Source: Paractinoplanes abujensis
GTDB taxonomy: Bacteria; Actinomycetota; Actinomycetes; Mycobacteriales; Micromonosporaceae
Length of the DNA: 64,000 bases
Assembly: GCF_014204895.1 (NCBI RefSeq)
Contig: NZ_JACHMF010000001.1
Coordinates: 9,052,001-9,116,000 of the forward strand
Direction of reading: 5' to 3'
The position numbers were made by a program, and so were the translations under genes. A model generated the notes under the pieces. That model saw only the letters and a list, made by a program, of their open reading frames with translations, made no database searches and was not told the DNA's origin. Shown here in pieces: positions 7,432 through 15,171 of the stretch; the first letter of the stretch is position 1, and each line of letters opens with the position of its first letter.

Positions 7432-7447
7432 TCGAACGCCTGTTCCC
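7432..7447. promoter_or_regulatory. Possible LexA-type box upstream of DUF3072 gene
   Basis: TCGAAC-GCCT-GTTCCC contains an exact GAAC-N4-GTTC core, the signature of Gram-positive LexA boxes, 17-32 bases upstream of the DUF3072 start codon. The right half departs from TCGAAC-N4-GTTCGA at two positions, and a core like this is expected about once by chance in a window this size. Confidence 0.3.
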
Positions 7448-8218
7448 TTACCCGCCGTACGTCAACTCCATGCCGATGATGTCGTTGTAAGCGACATTCA
7501 ACTCGACCGGGCGATGCACCGGCGCGGTCACCGCGAACGGCGCGCCCAGCGGATCGATCATCTCGACGTAGCTGCCCAGGCCCATCTCGACCGGCCCGGT
7601 CAGGACCCGGCCGCCCAGCCCGGCGCAGCGGTCGATGGTCTCGGTCGTGTCGGCCACCTGGAACGACGGCTGCCAGCGGACGTCGTAGCGGCCGGTGATC
7701 AGGCCCGCCACCGAGTCGTGCGCCTCGGACAGCCACTCGCCGCTGCCGAACTCGTGGCTCAGCGTCCAGCCGAACACCGATCCGTAGAACGAGGTCGCCG
7801 CGTTCACGTCGTCGGTGAGCAGATCGGCCCACTCCATCGTGCCCGGCTCGCCGCGCACCTGGGCCCCGGCGAACCCGGCGGCCTGCCACAACCCGAACAT
7901 CGCACCCGAGGGATCGGCCATGATGGCGCTGCACGCGCCCCGGCGCTCCTCGGGCCAGGTCAGCTGCCGCCCGTATGCCCGGGTCACGCGCTCGGCCGTC
8001 GCCGCCAGGTCGGGAGCGGCCAGATAGGTCAGCCAGCCCTCGGGCCGGTCGGGGCGGGTGCGGCTGATGCCGGCTACCGCCTGCCCGTTCCGCAGGAATC
8101 GATCACCCTCGACCTGCCAACCGAAGAGCCCGGCGTAGAAACCCGCCGCGTCGTCCGGATCGGAAGTCGTCAGCTCGACCCAGCAAGGAGTCGACGGCGC
8201 AAAGCCTCTAATCCGCAT
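7448..8218 (-). CDS. VOC family protein with two glyoxalase-like domains
   Basis: A 256-residue protein built of two vicinal-oxygen-chelate modules, residues about 8-115 and 130-250. Each starts with a beta strand and an FYAGLFGW or FYGSVFGW motif and ends with a DPSGAMFGLWQ or DPLGAPFAV segment, the hallmark of the CFP-30/hydroxylase-like branch of the family. Metal ligands are only partly conserved, so binding or antibiotic sequestration is as likely as catalysis. ATG 8218 (MRIRGFAPSTPCW) is preferred over ATG 8230. Transcribed from the AT-richer intergenic region on its 5' side. Confidence 0.8.
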   Translation of the reverse strand: MRIRGFAPSTPCWVELTTSDPDDAAGFYAGLFGWQVEGDRFLRNGQAVAGISRTRPDRPEGWLTYLAAPDLAATAERVTRAYGRQLTWPEERRGACSAIMADPSGAMFGLWQAAGFAGAQVRGEPGTMEWADLLTDDVNAATSFYGSVFGWTLSHEFGSGEWLSEAHDSVAGLITGRYDVRWQPSFQVADTTETIDRCAGLGGRVLTGPVEMGLGSYVEMIDPLGAPFAVTAPVHRPVELNVAYNDIIGMELTYGG

Positions 8219-8423
8219 ATACCGCTCCAACGTGGACGTCCCCGAATGGCTACGACTCTACGGCAATCTATACGCGCCGTCACTACCCTGGGGTTCAATG
8301 TCCGATTTAGAGCATCTTTTCGCTACCTAAAGTAACTGCCGGTAAGTCCTATGTCACACCTGCGTTAACACCCCGGAATCTTGCCGATTCTGCAAGAAAC
8401 GGATGCACGTGCATCTGCTCCGA
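8219..8423. other. Intergenic region, locally AT-richer
   Basis: About 200 bp between the VOC gene start and the end of the multidomain phosphatase gene. It is clearly richer in A+T than the surroundings and has no credible reading frame. A short inverted repeat CTTGC-N7-GCAAG is present near 8380-8400. It presumably holds the VOC promoter, but I could not place convincing -35/-10 boxes. Confidence 0.4.
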
Positions 8424-10568
8424 TCAATCGGTCGAGGACCGCGGAATGAGCATTTCGAACCACACCGTGGTGCCCCGGACCGTCGGATCGGTGCCCCACG
8501 AATCGCTCAATTCCTCAATCAGCCCCAGCCCTCGGCCGCGGCTGCTCATCGTGTCGGCGTGGGCCCGGATGACGCTGCCGCGCGTGCCGGTGTCGGCCAC
8601 CGAGACCAGCAGCCGCTCGGCGTTGAGGTCGATGTGGACCTGCGCCGGCGTGCCCGCGTGCAGCAACGCGTTGGTGGTCAGCTCGCTCGTGCAGAGGATC
8701 GCCGCCCCCACGACCGGCTCGGGCACCGACCACTCGCGCAGCCGCGTGGTCATCCACTGCCGTACGCGGCTCGGGCCCGTCGGCTCGGCCGGCACCAGCA
8801 TCGTCGCCGACCGGCTCATCGCCATCGCATGCTCTACCGCGAGTACGGCCACGTCGTCGTCGGTCGAACCAGCCACGGCCGACGTGGCCAGCGAGCACAG
8901 ATTGCGCGGGTCGCCGCTCGCCGCCGCCGCGGTCGCCGCCACCAGCGCGTCCAAGCCGTCGTTGAGCGCGCTGCCGCGGCGCTCCACCACCCCGTCGCTG
9001 AACATCAGGATCGAATCGCCCGGCTCCAGCCGCACCTGCCCGGTCTGCCAGCGCCCACCCAGGCCCAGCGGCGCGCCCGGCGGCACCTTGACCAGCTCGG
9101 CCGTCGGCCGCCCGCCGCCCTGGCCCGCGCGGCGCAGCACCGGCGGCGGATGCCCGGCGCTGGACATCGTGATCGTGCCGTCGGCCGGGTCGAGCACCCC
9201 GTAGACGACCGTCACGAAGATCTCCTCGTTGCGCGACTCGGCGCCCAGCGAGCCCACCAGCCGGTCGAGCCCGGCCAGCACGCTCGGCGGCGCCGGATCG
9301 GTCAGCGCCATCGCCCGCAGCGCGGCCCGCACCTGGCCCATCACCGCCGCCGCGCGCACGTCGTGACCGGCCACGTCGCCCAGCACCATGGCGAGCCGGC
9401 CGTCGAGCAGACGGAACGCGTCGTAGAAGTCGCCACCGGCCGCGTTGCCGTCGACCCCCACGTCGTAGCGGGCGGCGATCCGGAACGTTTCAAGCTCGGG
9501 CAGGTGTTCCGGCAGCATGCTGCGCTGCAGAAGCTGAGCCGTGCCGTGCTGGGCCTCGAACCGGCGGGCCCGCTCGGCGGCCTGCGCGACCAGCTGGGCC
9601 GCCGCGTTGAGCAGGGCCCGCTCGGCCGGGAGCCAGGTGTGCGCCTCCCGGTAGCCGATCGTCAGCGCCCCGCTCAGCAGCGGCGTGCGCAGCGGCAGCG
9701 CGGCCAAGGCCCGGATCCGCCGCTCGTGCCGGTCGGACGCCACGGCCAGCAGAGGCTCCCCGTCCGGCACGAACGTGGCCTGCCCCGACTGGGCCGCGGC
9801 CACTATCGGCGCCCGCGGGTCGTTGGGCACCCTCTTCCACACCGGCGGGAGCCGCTCGTCGGCCTCGTCGAGCATCTCGCCCCGGATCCGCCGGACATAG
9901 CGGAACGCGCCGCCGTCGTCGACCGCGAACGTGCAGTGATCGAGGTCGAACGAAGTCATGGCATAACCCAGCACGACCCGGGCCACGTCGTCGATGGTGA
10001 GCGCGCCGGCCAGCTTGGCAGTCAGCTCGCCCAGATTCTGCAGGCGCCGGGTCACCTGCGTGGTCTCGGCGGCGACGGTCAACACGCCGGTGACCTTGCC
10101 GCGCAGATCACGCACGACTGAGTGGCCACGAGTGAAGAAGGCCTGCTCGGGGCGGCCCTGTGGACCGCGGGTGACCGTCAGCGGCGTCTCGGCCTCGAGT
10201 TTCGGGCGGCCGTTGCGGTAGACCTCCTCGACGACGCTGCCGAAGCCGCGCCACAGATCACCCAGCACCTCGGCGGCGGGCCGGCCCAGGGCGGCCGGGT
10301 GCAGGGCGCCGATCAGATCCGCGTACGCGTCGTTGTAGATCAGCAGGAAGCCGTGGCCGTGGCTGTACGCCATCGGCATGGGGGAGGACAGCACCAGCTC
10401 GACAGTGGCGGCGACAGCCGGATCCCAGTGGTCGCGCGGGCCGAGCTCGGTGGCGCCCCAGTCGCGCCCGTGCACGAGATCGGCACAACTCGGTCGCCCG
10501 GGCGACGGGTTTTGTGTCGGCAGGGCCGGCATCACTGAGGGGCTCACCCCGCCACCCGTCCCGGCCAT
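8424..10568 (-). CDS. Multi-domain PAS-GAF-PP2C phosphatase with C-terminal ATPase (anti-sigma) domain
   Basis: A regulator of about 714 residues combining signal input and output. The order is a PAS-like domain (about 55-165, containing YNDAYADLIGALHPAALGRP), a GAF domain (about 190-340), a SpoIIE/RsbU-type PP2C phosphatase (about 360-570, with GGDFYDAF and VLGDVAGHD metal-binding motifs) and an RsbW/SpoIIAB-like HATPase domain (about 590-710, with ELTTNALLHA and GRGLGLIEELSDSWG). Such proteins control anti-sigma-factor antagonists by dephosphorylation and rephosphorylation; the target sigma factor is not in the window. ATG 10568 is the chosen start; in-frame ATGs at 10595 and 10655 and GTG 10544 are possible, none with a strong ribosome site. 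Confidence 0.85.
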   Translation of the reverse strand: MAGTGGGVSPSVMPALPTQNPSPGRPSCADLVHGRDWGATELGPRDHWDPAVAATVELVLSSPMPMAYSHGHGFLLIYNDAYADLIGALHPAALGRPAAEVLGDLWRGFGSVVEEVYRNGRPKLEAETPLTVTRGPQGRPEQAFFTRGHSVVRDLRGKVTGVLTVAAETTQVTRRLQNLGELTAKLAGALTIDDVARVVLGYAMTSFDLDHCTFAVDDGGAFRYVRRIRGEMLDEADERLPPVWKRVPNDPRAPIVAAAQSGQATFVPDGEPLLAVASDRHERRIRALAALPLRTPLLSGALTIGYREAHTWLPAERALLNAAAQLVAQAAERARRFEAQHGTAQLLQRSMLPEHLPELETFRIAARYDVGVDGNAAGGDFYDAFRLLDGRLAMVLGDVAGHDVRAAAVMGQVRAALRAMALTDPAPPSVLAGLDRLVGSLGAESRNEEIFVTVVYGVLDPADGTITMSSAGHPPPVLRRAGQGGGRPTAELVKVPPGAPLGLGGRWQTGQVRLEPGDSILMFSDGVVERRGSALNDGLDALVAATAAAASGDPRNLCSLATSAVAGSTDDDVAVLAVEHAMAMSRSATMLVPAEPTGPSRVRQWMTTRLREWSVPEPVVGAAILCTSELTTNALLHAGTPAQVHIDLNAERLLVSVADTGTRGSVIRAHADTMSSRGRGLGLIEELSDSWGTDPTVRGTTVWFEMLIPRSSTD

Positions 10569-10736
10569 GCGAAAAGAGTATCCCGACTCCGCCATTCGGA
10601 CGATGCCGCACCGGCCAACCGTCCGATTCTTGACGGTACGACCCCCTGATCCCACTCGGGTGTTCTGTGCGAAACCTGACCCTGAGTAGCCCCCTCGCCT
10701 GGTCTTTTGCCCGCGCTATCACTTAACGTGTTCATC

Positions 10737-11114
10737 GTGACCGATCAACGCCGTGCCGCCGCTCCCGATGTCGCTCGGTCCTCGATGATCCCGGGCCAGC
10801 GAGTTCCCGCAGAGGGCGAACCGCTGATCGACTTGTCGGCGCTGCCGCGACCCACCACTCCGGCCCAGCGTCGCTCACGGAGAGTGATGATCGCGGGTGG
10901 CCGGTGGCCCCTCGGCGCCGTCCTCGGGGGTGCGGTCGTGGTGTTCCTGGCGGGCGGGGTCAGCTACGCGGCCCTGCGTCCGGCGCCGGTGCTGTCGCCC
11001 GCTGTGCCCGGTGTCACGGCCGAGGCTTCACTGCCACCCGAGGCGCCGGTCGGCCGTACGGGAATCCCGGATGCGGCGGCCGAGCCGGCTCACCGAAGCC
11101 CGGCGGCGCGCTGA
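10737..11114 (+). CDS. Hypothetical single-pass membrane protein
   Basis: A protein of about 125 residues from GTG 10737 (VTDQRRAAAP). A soluble, basic N-terminal part of about 55 residues precedes one transmembrane helix (PLGAVLGGAVVVFLAGGVSYAALRP) and a Pro/Ala-rich extracytoplasmic tail of about 40 residues. No family is recognised. The tail runs straight into a long low-complexity, repeat-filled region; the stop at 11112-11114 may have been created by a frameshift that cut off a longer Pro/Ala-rich domain, but the sequence alone cannot prove it. Confidence 0.5.
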   Translation: MTDQRRAAAPDVARSSMIPGQRVPAEGEPLIDLSALPRPTTPAQRRSRRVMIAGGRWPLGAVLGGAVVVFLAGGVSYAALRPAPVLSPAVPGVTAEASLPPEAPVGRTGIPDAAAEPAHRSPAAR

Positions 11115-11720
11115 CCTTTCCGGCCTCGGCCACGCTCGCTTTCCGCCCCACCTCCATCCGAAGCGTCCTCGCCTCGCCTCTGCCGCGCCCGCTCGGCTGC
11201 CGCGCCTCACCCTCCAATCGCCCGCCCTGGGTCGCCCCGTCCACCCGGCCCCGCTGCCGCGCCCTCGCGCTTCAGTCGCGCGGACGCCCGCCCTGGGCTG
11301 CCGTGTCCATCCGGCCCGCTGCCGCGTCCTCGCTCTCGCCTCGCCCCAGTCGCGCGCCCGCCCTGGCTGCCGTGCCCGCCCGGCCCGCTGCCGCGCTCTC
11401 GCCCCCAGTTGCGCGCACGCCCTGGACTGCCGTGCCCGCCCGGCCCGTTGCTGCGTCCTCGCTCTCACCCCCGCGCCCCAAGTCGCGCGCCCGCCCGCTC
11501 TGGGCTGCCGTGACCGCCTGGCCCGCTGCCGCGCCCGCCCCCTAGTTGCGCGCACGCTCGCACCCGGCTGTCGCGCCCGCCGGCCCGCCCGCTGCCGCGC
11601 CCGCCGGCCCGCCCGCTGCCGCGCCCGCCGGCCCGCCCGCTGCCGCGCCCGCCGGCCCGCCCGCTGCCGCGCTCGCCCGCCCGGCCGGCTGCCGCGCCCG
11701 CCCCGGGTCCGGTCCTCCGG
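11115..11720. repeat. Low-complexity GC-rich degenerate repeat region
   Basis: About 600 bp composed almost only of C-rich words such as GCTGCCGTGCCCGCC and GGCCCGCTGCCGCG on the plus strand. Imperfect units of roughly 60-78 bp can be followed from their CCCGCCCTGG starts at 11221, 11287, 11357, 11416 and 11494. Several frames stay open on both strands only because T and A are scarce; none has a plausible start, ribosome site or domain. It lies between a small membrane-protein gene and the channel-like gene. Confidence 0.7.
11573..11668. repeat. 24-bp tandem repeat, four perfect copies
   Basis: Four exact copies of a 24-bp unit beginning GCGCCCGCCGG and ending CCCGCTGCC lie at 11573-11596, 11597-11620, 11621-11644 and 11645-11668. 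A fifth, degenerate copy follows. Exact identity implies recent expansion. The unit length is a multiple of three, so on the plus strand one frame reads as Pro-Ala-Gly-Pro-Pro-Ala-Ala-Ala repeats. Confidence 0.9.
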
Positions 11721-11823
11721 CCCGCTGGTGTGACAAATGTGGTCGAAAGTCGCTCTGCGTCGTTGCTCCTGTGGTCGAAACGGGCCGGCAGCCCGCCGGA
11801 CGACCTGACGCAGGGAGCGTTCG

Positions 11824-12795
11824 ATGACCGGGGACGGGCTGGGCCGCGGGCTCAGCGACATGTGGCGGTCGGTGCTGTTGTTCCTCCCGACCGCACTCGC
11901 CTTTGCCGCGATTCTGCTGGTCGGCTATCTGATCGCCCGGTTGCTGCGCACCGCGGCGACCCGCGCGCTGCATCGGGCCGGCCTCGACCGCGTCGTGGAG
12001 CGTGGCGCCGCCGCCCCGCTGTTCACCCGGGTCAGCGCAAGCGAGCTCACAGGCAAGCTGCTGTTCTACGGCGTTCTGCTGTTCGCGCTGCAGGTGGCGT
12101 TCGGTCTGTGGGGGCCCAACCCGGTCAGTGACCTGCTGACCGACGTGATCGCCTGGCTGCCGCGGCTCCTCGTGGCGATTGTGCTGATCGTCGTGGCCGC
12201 CACCGTCGCGCGAGCGGCGGAGGACCTGATCGGGGGTGCGTTGGGCTCCCTCCCGTACGGGCGTCTGCTCGCCCGAGCCGCCTCGGTCGTGATCGTGGCG
12301 CTGGGGGTGATCGCGGCGCTCGACCAGGTGCGGATCGCCACCACGATCACCCAGCCGGTGCTGATCGCGGTGCTGGCCACGCTGGCCGGGGTGGTGATCG
12401 TCGGCGTCGGTGGCGGCCTGATCCGCCCGATGCAGCAGCGCTGGGACACCTGGCTGGACCGCGCCGCGACCGAGTCGGCGGTGATCCGCGAACACGCCCG
12501 AACCAACGCGCCCGCCGCGGCGGGTGTCAGGGCCGAGCCTTCGGGAGAACGCGACGAGTCTTTTGAGCCCGACGAGACGCAGGTGATTCCGCGTCAGGGG
12601 GAGAAGCAGGAGACCCAGGCGACAGTCATCACGGCGGCGGCCGGAGACAGCATGATCATCAACCCGGGCCCCAACGACACGATCGTGATCGGCAGCGGTA
12701 CGGAAGACACCGAAAGCACCCAGGTGATCCCGCCCGCCGACACCACGACGACCCGCCCACTGCCCCGCGACGACGAGGACGCGCCCGGAAAGTAG
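11824..12795 (+). CDS. Conserved TM-helix membrane protein (mechanosensitive-channel-like)
   Basis: A 323-residue integral membrane protein. About five hydrophobic helices lie in residues 15-200 (for example LFLPTALAFAAILLVGYLIA and LPRLLVAIVLIVVAATVA). The repeated pattern of a helix followed by ARLLRTAATRAL or ARAAEDLIGGAL matches the conserved TM-helix repeat of the CmpX/MscS-related group. The MscS beta domain is missing. Residues about 210-323 form a hydrophilic Thr/Glu/Asp-rich tail with repeated TQVIP motifs, a possible phosphorylation or FHA-docking tail. GGGAG lies a few bases before ATG 11824. The stop codon sits inside the first copy of a 42-bp tandem repeat. Confidence 0.75.
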   Translation: MTGDGLGRGLSDMWRSVLLFLPTALAFAAILLVGYLIARLLRTAATRALHRAGLDRVVERGAAAPLFTRVSASELTGKLLFYGVLLFALQVAFGLWGPNPVSDLLTDVIAWLPRLLVAIVLIVVAATVARAAEDLIGGALGSLPYGRLLARAASVVIVALGVIAALDQVRIATTITQPVLIAVLATLAGVVIVGVGGGLIRPMQQRWDTWLDRAATESAVIREHARTNAPAAAGVRAEPSGERDESFEPDETQVIPRQGEKQETQATVITAAAGDSMIINPGPNDTIVIGSGTEDTESTQVIPPADTTTTRPLPRDDEDAPGK

Positions 12796-12918
12796 CCCAG
12801 GGCGCGCCTGGAGGCAGGTGACGCGCGCGGAATGTAGCCCAGGGCGCGCCTGGAGGCAGGTGACGCGCGCGGAATGTAGCCAAGGACGCGCCTGGAGGCA
12901 GGCGACGTGCGCCCGGAA
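12792..12918. repeat. 42-bp tandem repeat overlapping a stop codon
   Basis: Two near-identical 42-bp units (12792-12833 and 12834-12875) and a third diverged unit (12876-12918) begin with GTAGCC and continue GGCGCGCCTGGAGGCAGG. The first unit contains the TAG stop of the upstream membrane-protein gene, so each copy carries a TAG. Shorter decayed fragments beginning GTAG follow up to about 13010. Confidence 0.9.
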
Positions 12919-13156
12919 GTAGAGGAAGGCGCGCCGCAAAGTAGCGGAGGGCGCGCCCGGGAGCAGCTGAGCATGCCCGGAGCAGGACGACACGCGCCCG
13001 GGCGGTAGGGGCCCGCAGGTTGGCACACGAGGGCCTGTGGACGATCCGATTTCCGAGCTTGACAAGCGCTAACGTCTGCGGCATTTCCCTTGGGTGGGCG
13101 GGGGAGGCGGTGGCTGTACCAGCGATCTTGAAGCGGCGGCGATCTTGAGGGATCGG
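12919..13156. other. Non-coding tail of the 42-bp array and unique spacer
   Basis: Diverged remnants of the 42-bp unit reach to about 13010. A unique stretch then includes TTGACA at 13059-13064 without a matching -10 box. I see no credible gene. The reading frames here on either strand are only translations of the repeats. Confidence 0.5.
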
Positions 13157-13264
13157 CGGGACCAGCGGGACCAGCGGGACCAGCGGAAAAGCGGGACCAG
13201 CGGAAAAGCGGGACCAGCGGAGAGCGGGAAAGCGGGACCAGCGGAGAGCGGGAAAGCGGGAACA
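13157..13264. repeat. Short 9-bp-based tandem repeat (GCGGGACCA)
   Basis: A run of GCGGGACCA units, at first perfect (three in a row) and then interrupted by GCGGAAAA and GCGGAGAGCGGGAAA variants, ends at the terminator hairpin. The basic unit is 9 bp. It differs in sequence from the 24-bp and 42-bp arrays nearby. Confidence 0.85.
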
Positions 13265-13268
13265 GAGG

Positions 13269-13305
13269 AGGGCCGGTGCCGGGAGATGATCCCGGCACCG
13301 GCCCT
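13269..13305. terminator. Strong hairpin between convergent genes
   Basis: A perfect 16-bp inverted repeat, AGGGCCGGTGCCGGGA / TCCCGGCACCGGCCCT, with loop GATGA. It sits between the plus-strand channel-like gene and the minus-strand DUF6401-like gene and probably stops transcription from both sides. There is no T-run, as is common in high-GC actinobacteria. Confidence 0.75.
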
Positions 13306-13347
13306 CGATGAAAGGTCGGTCCTGTTACGGCGCCTCGGTCGGAGCGG

Positions 13348-13698
13348 TCAGGGCTGGGGCAGGGTGCGGGCGAGGACGCACACCGCCAGCAGGCGGCGCA
13401 GCACCCAGTCGCCGGCGGTCCAGTCGATGTCGGCGGCCGGCGGGCGCCAGCCGTGGGTGAAGGCGGCGTCGCGCACACCCTCGGCGTAGGCGGCGAGCAG
13501 CACCGCGGTCAGCGGGCGGATGTCGGCCGACAGGCTGTCGCGGATGCCCGCGCAGTGCTGGTCGACGACGGCCATCAGGCCGGGGTTGGTGTCGGCCACC
13601 TCCAGGCCGCCACCGACGGTCTGGTGCAGCTCGTTGAGGCTGGCGTGGGCGGAGCGGAGGGCAGCACGGGCGGCAGCGCCGGAGAACAAACCATTCAT
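13348..13698 (-). CDS. DUF6401-like protein
   Basis: A 116-residue, mostly helical soluble protein. The segments SAHASLNELHQTVGGGL, NPGLMAVVDQHCAGIRDSL and PLTAVLLAAYAEGVRDAA are those of an actinobacterial family I know as DUF6401, annotated in databases only as natural-product-associated. No catalytic motif is visible. ATG 13698 (MNGLFSG) is chosen over ATG 13731, but no clear ribosome site precedes either. It diverges from the gene at 13791. Confidence 0.6.
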   Translation of the reverse strand: MNGLFSGAAARAALRSAHASLNELHQTVGGGLEVADTNPGLMAVVDQHCAGIRDSLSADIRPLTAVLLAAYAEGVRDAAFTHGWRPPAADIDWTAGDWVLRRLLAVCVLARTLPQP

Positions 13699-13790
13699 GT
13701 GGAGAAACGTTAAGGAGCTTCGGGTAGCCAATGGTTCGCCTGTTCGGTGCAGCTCGGTTGAAGCTGGGCCGGTGGGGAAATCATGGCGGC

Positions 13791-14174
13791 ATGGACGACA
13801 CCACGGTTGCGGCGCTCGGGAAGCTGAGCTCGGCGCTCGAGACGACTGATCGTGCTCGCGGGCACCTTTACTCGTTCCATCAGCTCACCGGCAAGGCCGA
13901 TTTCGAGCTGGACGAGGCGGTGGCATTGTTCCGCGAGGCCGGCCACGACAAGATCGCTGACCGGATCCAGCAGGATCTGATCGGCCGCAACGTCACGCCC
14001 GGGCACTGGACGTTCCAGCTCGTCGAGGAGTACGACGACGGTTACTGGAGCGAGTTCCGCACTGTCGAGCGCGCGGCGCGTGACGAGCTGGCCGACGGGA
14101 AGCGTCACCTGCACGAGGCGGCGCTGAAGGAGCGGCGACGCACCCACGGCAAGCCGGGGCATGAGGCCGAGTAA
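13791..14174 (+). CDS. Hypothetical protein (127 aa)
   Basis: A 127-residue highly charged soluble protein with predominantly helical character. Segments such as HLYSFHQLTGKADFELDEAV and DKIADRIQQDLIGRN suggest a helical bundle; the C-terminus is strongly basic (KERRRTHGKPGHE). No family is recognised with confidence, though similar proteins are common in Micromonosporaceae and Streptomyces. ATG 13791 (MDDTTVAALG) is preferred because of the GGTGGGGA upstream; the ATG at 13731 would add 20 unconvincing residues. Confidence 0.6.
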   Translation: MDDTTVAALGKLSSALETTDRARGHLYSFHQLTGKADFELDEAVALFREAGHDKIADRIQQDLIGRNVTPGHWTFQLVEEYDDGYWSEFRTVERAARDELADGKRHLHEAALKERRRTHGKPGHEAE

Positions 14175-14183
14175 AGCGGGTAG

Positions 14184-14390
14184 TTACTCCGCCTCGACCT
14201 GCGCGGGTCGGCGGCGCTGCGCGTCGTCGGCGAGGATCACGGTGGCGACGACAAGCGCCACGACCACGGCAAACAGCCAGGAAGCATCGTCGATCAGGTT
14301 CGCCGCCAGGGGGGCCTGGAAGGCGGCCAGCAGGAAGCCGACCCAGGCGAGGCGGCGCTGATTCTCGGAGAGGAAACCGGCAGAACGCAT
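14184..14390 (-). CDS. Small membrane protein, two TM helices
   Basis: A 68-residue protein with two predicted transmembrane helices, RLAWVGFLLAAFQAPLAANLI and SWLFAVVVALVVATVILA, joined by a short acidic loop and ended by a basic tail (DDAQRRRPAQ). The function is unknown. It converges on the 13791 gene with 9 bp between stops and diverges from the lipoprotein gene at 14458. Confidence 0.6.
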   Translation of the reverse strand: MRSAGFLSENQRRLAWVGFLLAAFQAPLAANLIDDASWLFAVVVALVVATVILADDAQRRRPAQVEAE

Positions 14391-14457
14391 TCGGACAGTC
14401 TGGCTCGCATCGGGCGGATCGCCGTCACCCGTTCGTACGATTCTCCGTTGTCCGATA

Positions 14458-15171
14458 GTGCCTCCAGCGTTGCGTCACCATCGCTCAACAATCGCGTTTC
14501 TGCTGGTCAGCGTGTTGGCGATAGCGGGCTGTGAGGCTCGGGTCGCGCGCCCGCCCGAGATCACCGAAAATGTCGTGGCGGGGCCGCTGCTGGGGCGTAC
14601 GGGCGCTGTTCTGGTCGTCTCCGAAGCCGCTTCCCGCGTACGGGTGGTGTTCGCGAACTTGCCGGGTGTGCTGTACCGGATCACCACTCCGGCCGGGGCC
14701 GGTCTGACCCCGCGGGTGACCCGTCGGGCCGGTCAGGTGCGGGTGTCGCTGCAGCCGTCCGGTGGGCACGGGCCGGACGAGTTGACCATCGTGCTCAATC
14801 GCGGTGTGGTGTGGGATCTGCGCCTGCCCGCGGGGGCCGGCGAGCAACGGCTCGACCTGAGCCGGGGGCGCGTGTCCCGGCTCAGCGTGGGTGCGTCCGG
14901 GCTCATCGAGGTGCGCCTTCCCCAGCCGTACGGGACGGTGCCGTTGGTCGTCACCGGTGGGGTGGGAACCCTGGCTGTCACCGCTCCGCGCGGGGTGCCG
15001 CTGCGGTTGCATCTGGTCCGGGGCGCGCGTTCGGCTCTGACCCCGTGGACGGCCGACGAGGAGATCCCGCCGGCCACCACCTTCGCGCCGGCCGTCTGGC
15101 CTACGGCGCGGGACCGCTACTCGCTGCGTACGAGATCGACGGTCGGGATCTTGTCGCTGCGGCGGAAGTGA
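14458..15171 (+). CDS. Putative lipoprotein, beta-rich
   Basis: A 237-residue exported protein. Residues 1-25 are a lipoprotein signal with the lipobox IAGC (Cys25). The rest is rich in alternating hydrophobic residues, with repeated PLVVTGGVGTLAVTAPRGV-like stretches. This pattern is typical of right-handed beta-sheet surface domains such as the DUF4097 type, but I could not assign a family. Start GTG 14458. A hairpin that begins before and ends after its stop codon probably terminates transcription. Confidence 0.65.
   Translation: MPPALRHHRSTIAFLLVSVLAIAGCEARVARPPEITENVVAGPLLGRTGAVLVVSEAASRVRVVFANLPGVLYRITTPAGAGLTPRVTRRAGQVRVSLQPSGGHGPDELTIVLNRGVVWDLRLPAGAGEQRLDLSRGRVSRLSVGASGLIEVRLPQPYGTVPLVVTGGVGTLAVTAPRGVPLRLHLVRGARSALTPWTADEEIPPATTFAPAVWPTARDRYSLRTRSTVGILSLRRK

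Noticed and set aside
8403..10121. Plus-strand frame of 572 aa opposite the PAS-GAF-PP2C gene
   Set aside because: The sequence is Arg/His/Gln low-complexity without family match; the minus-strand protein has all domain motifs.
11221..11520. Possible origin or DnaA-box cluster in the repeat field
   Set aside because: No TTATCCACA-like motifs and extremely GC-rich; not compatible with an origin.
11542..13065. Minus-strand frame of 507 aa across the repeat field
   Set aside because: Contains translated 24-bp and 42-bp repeats and antisense of the membrane-protein gene; no start context or domain.
12659..13084. Minus-strand frame with repeated HLPPGAPWATFRAR peptide
   Set aside because: The peptide repeat is only the translation of the 42-bp DNA repeat; 42 is a multiple of three, so every frame repeats.
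13094..13489. Plus-strand frame with repeated GKAGPAES
   Set aside because: Translation of the GCGGGACCA array, running through the terminator hairpin into an antisense gene.
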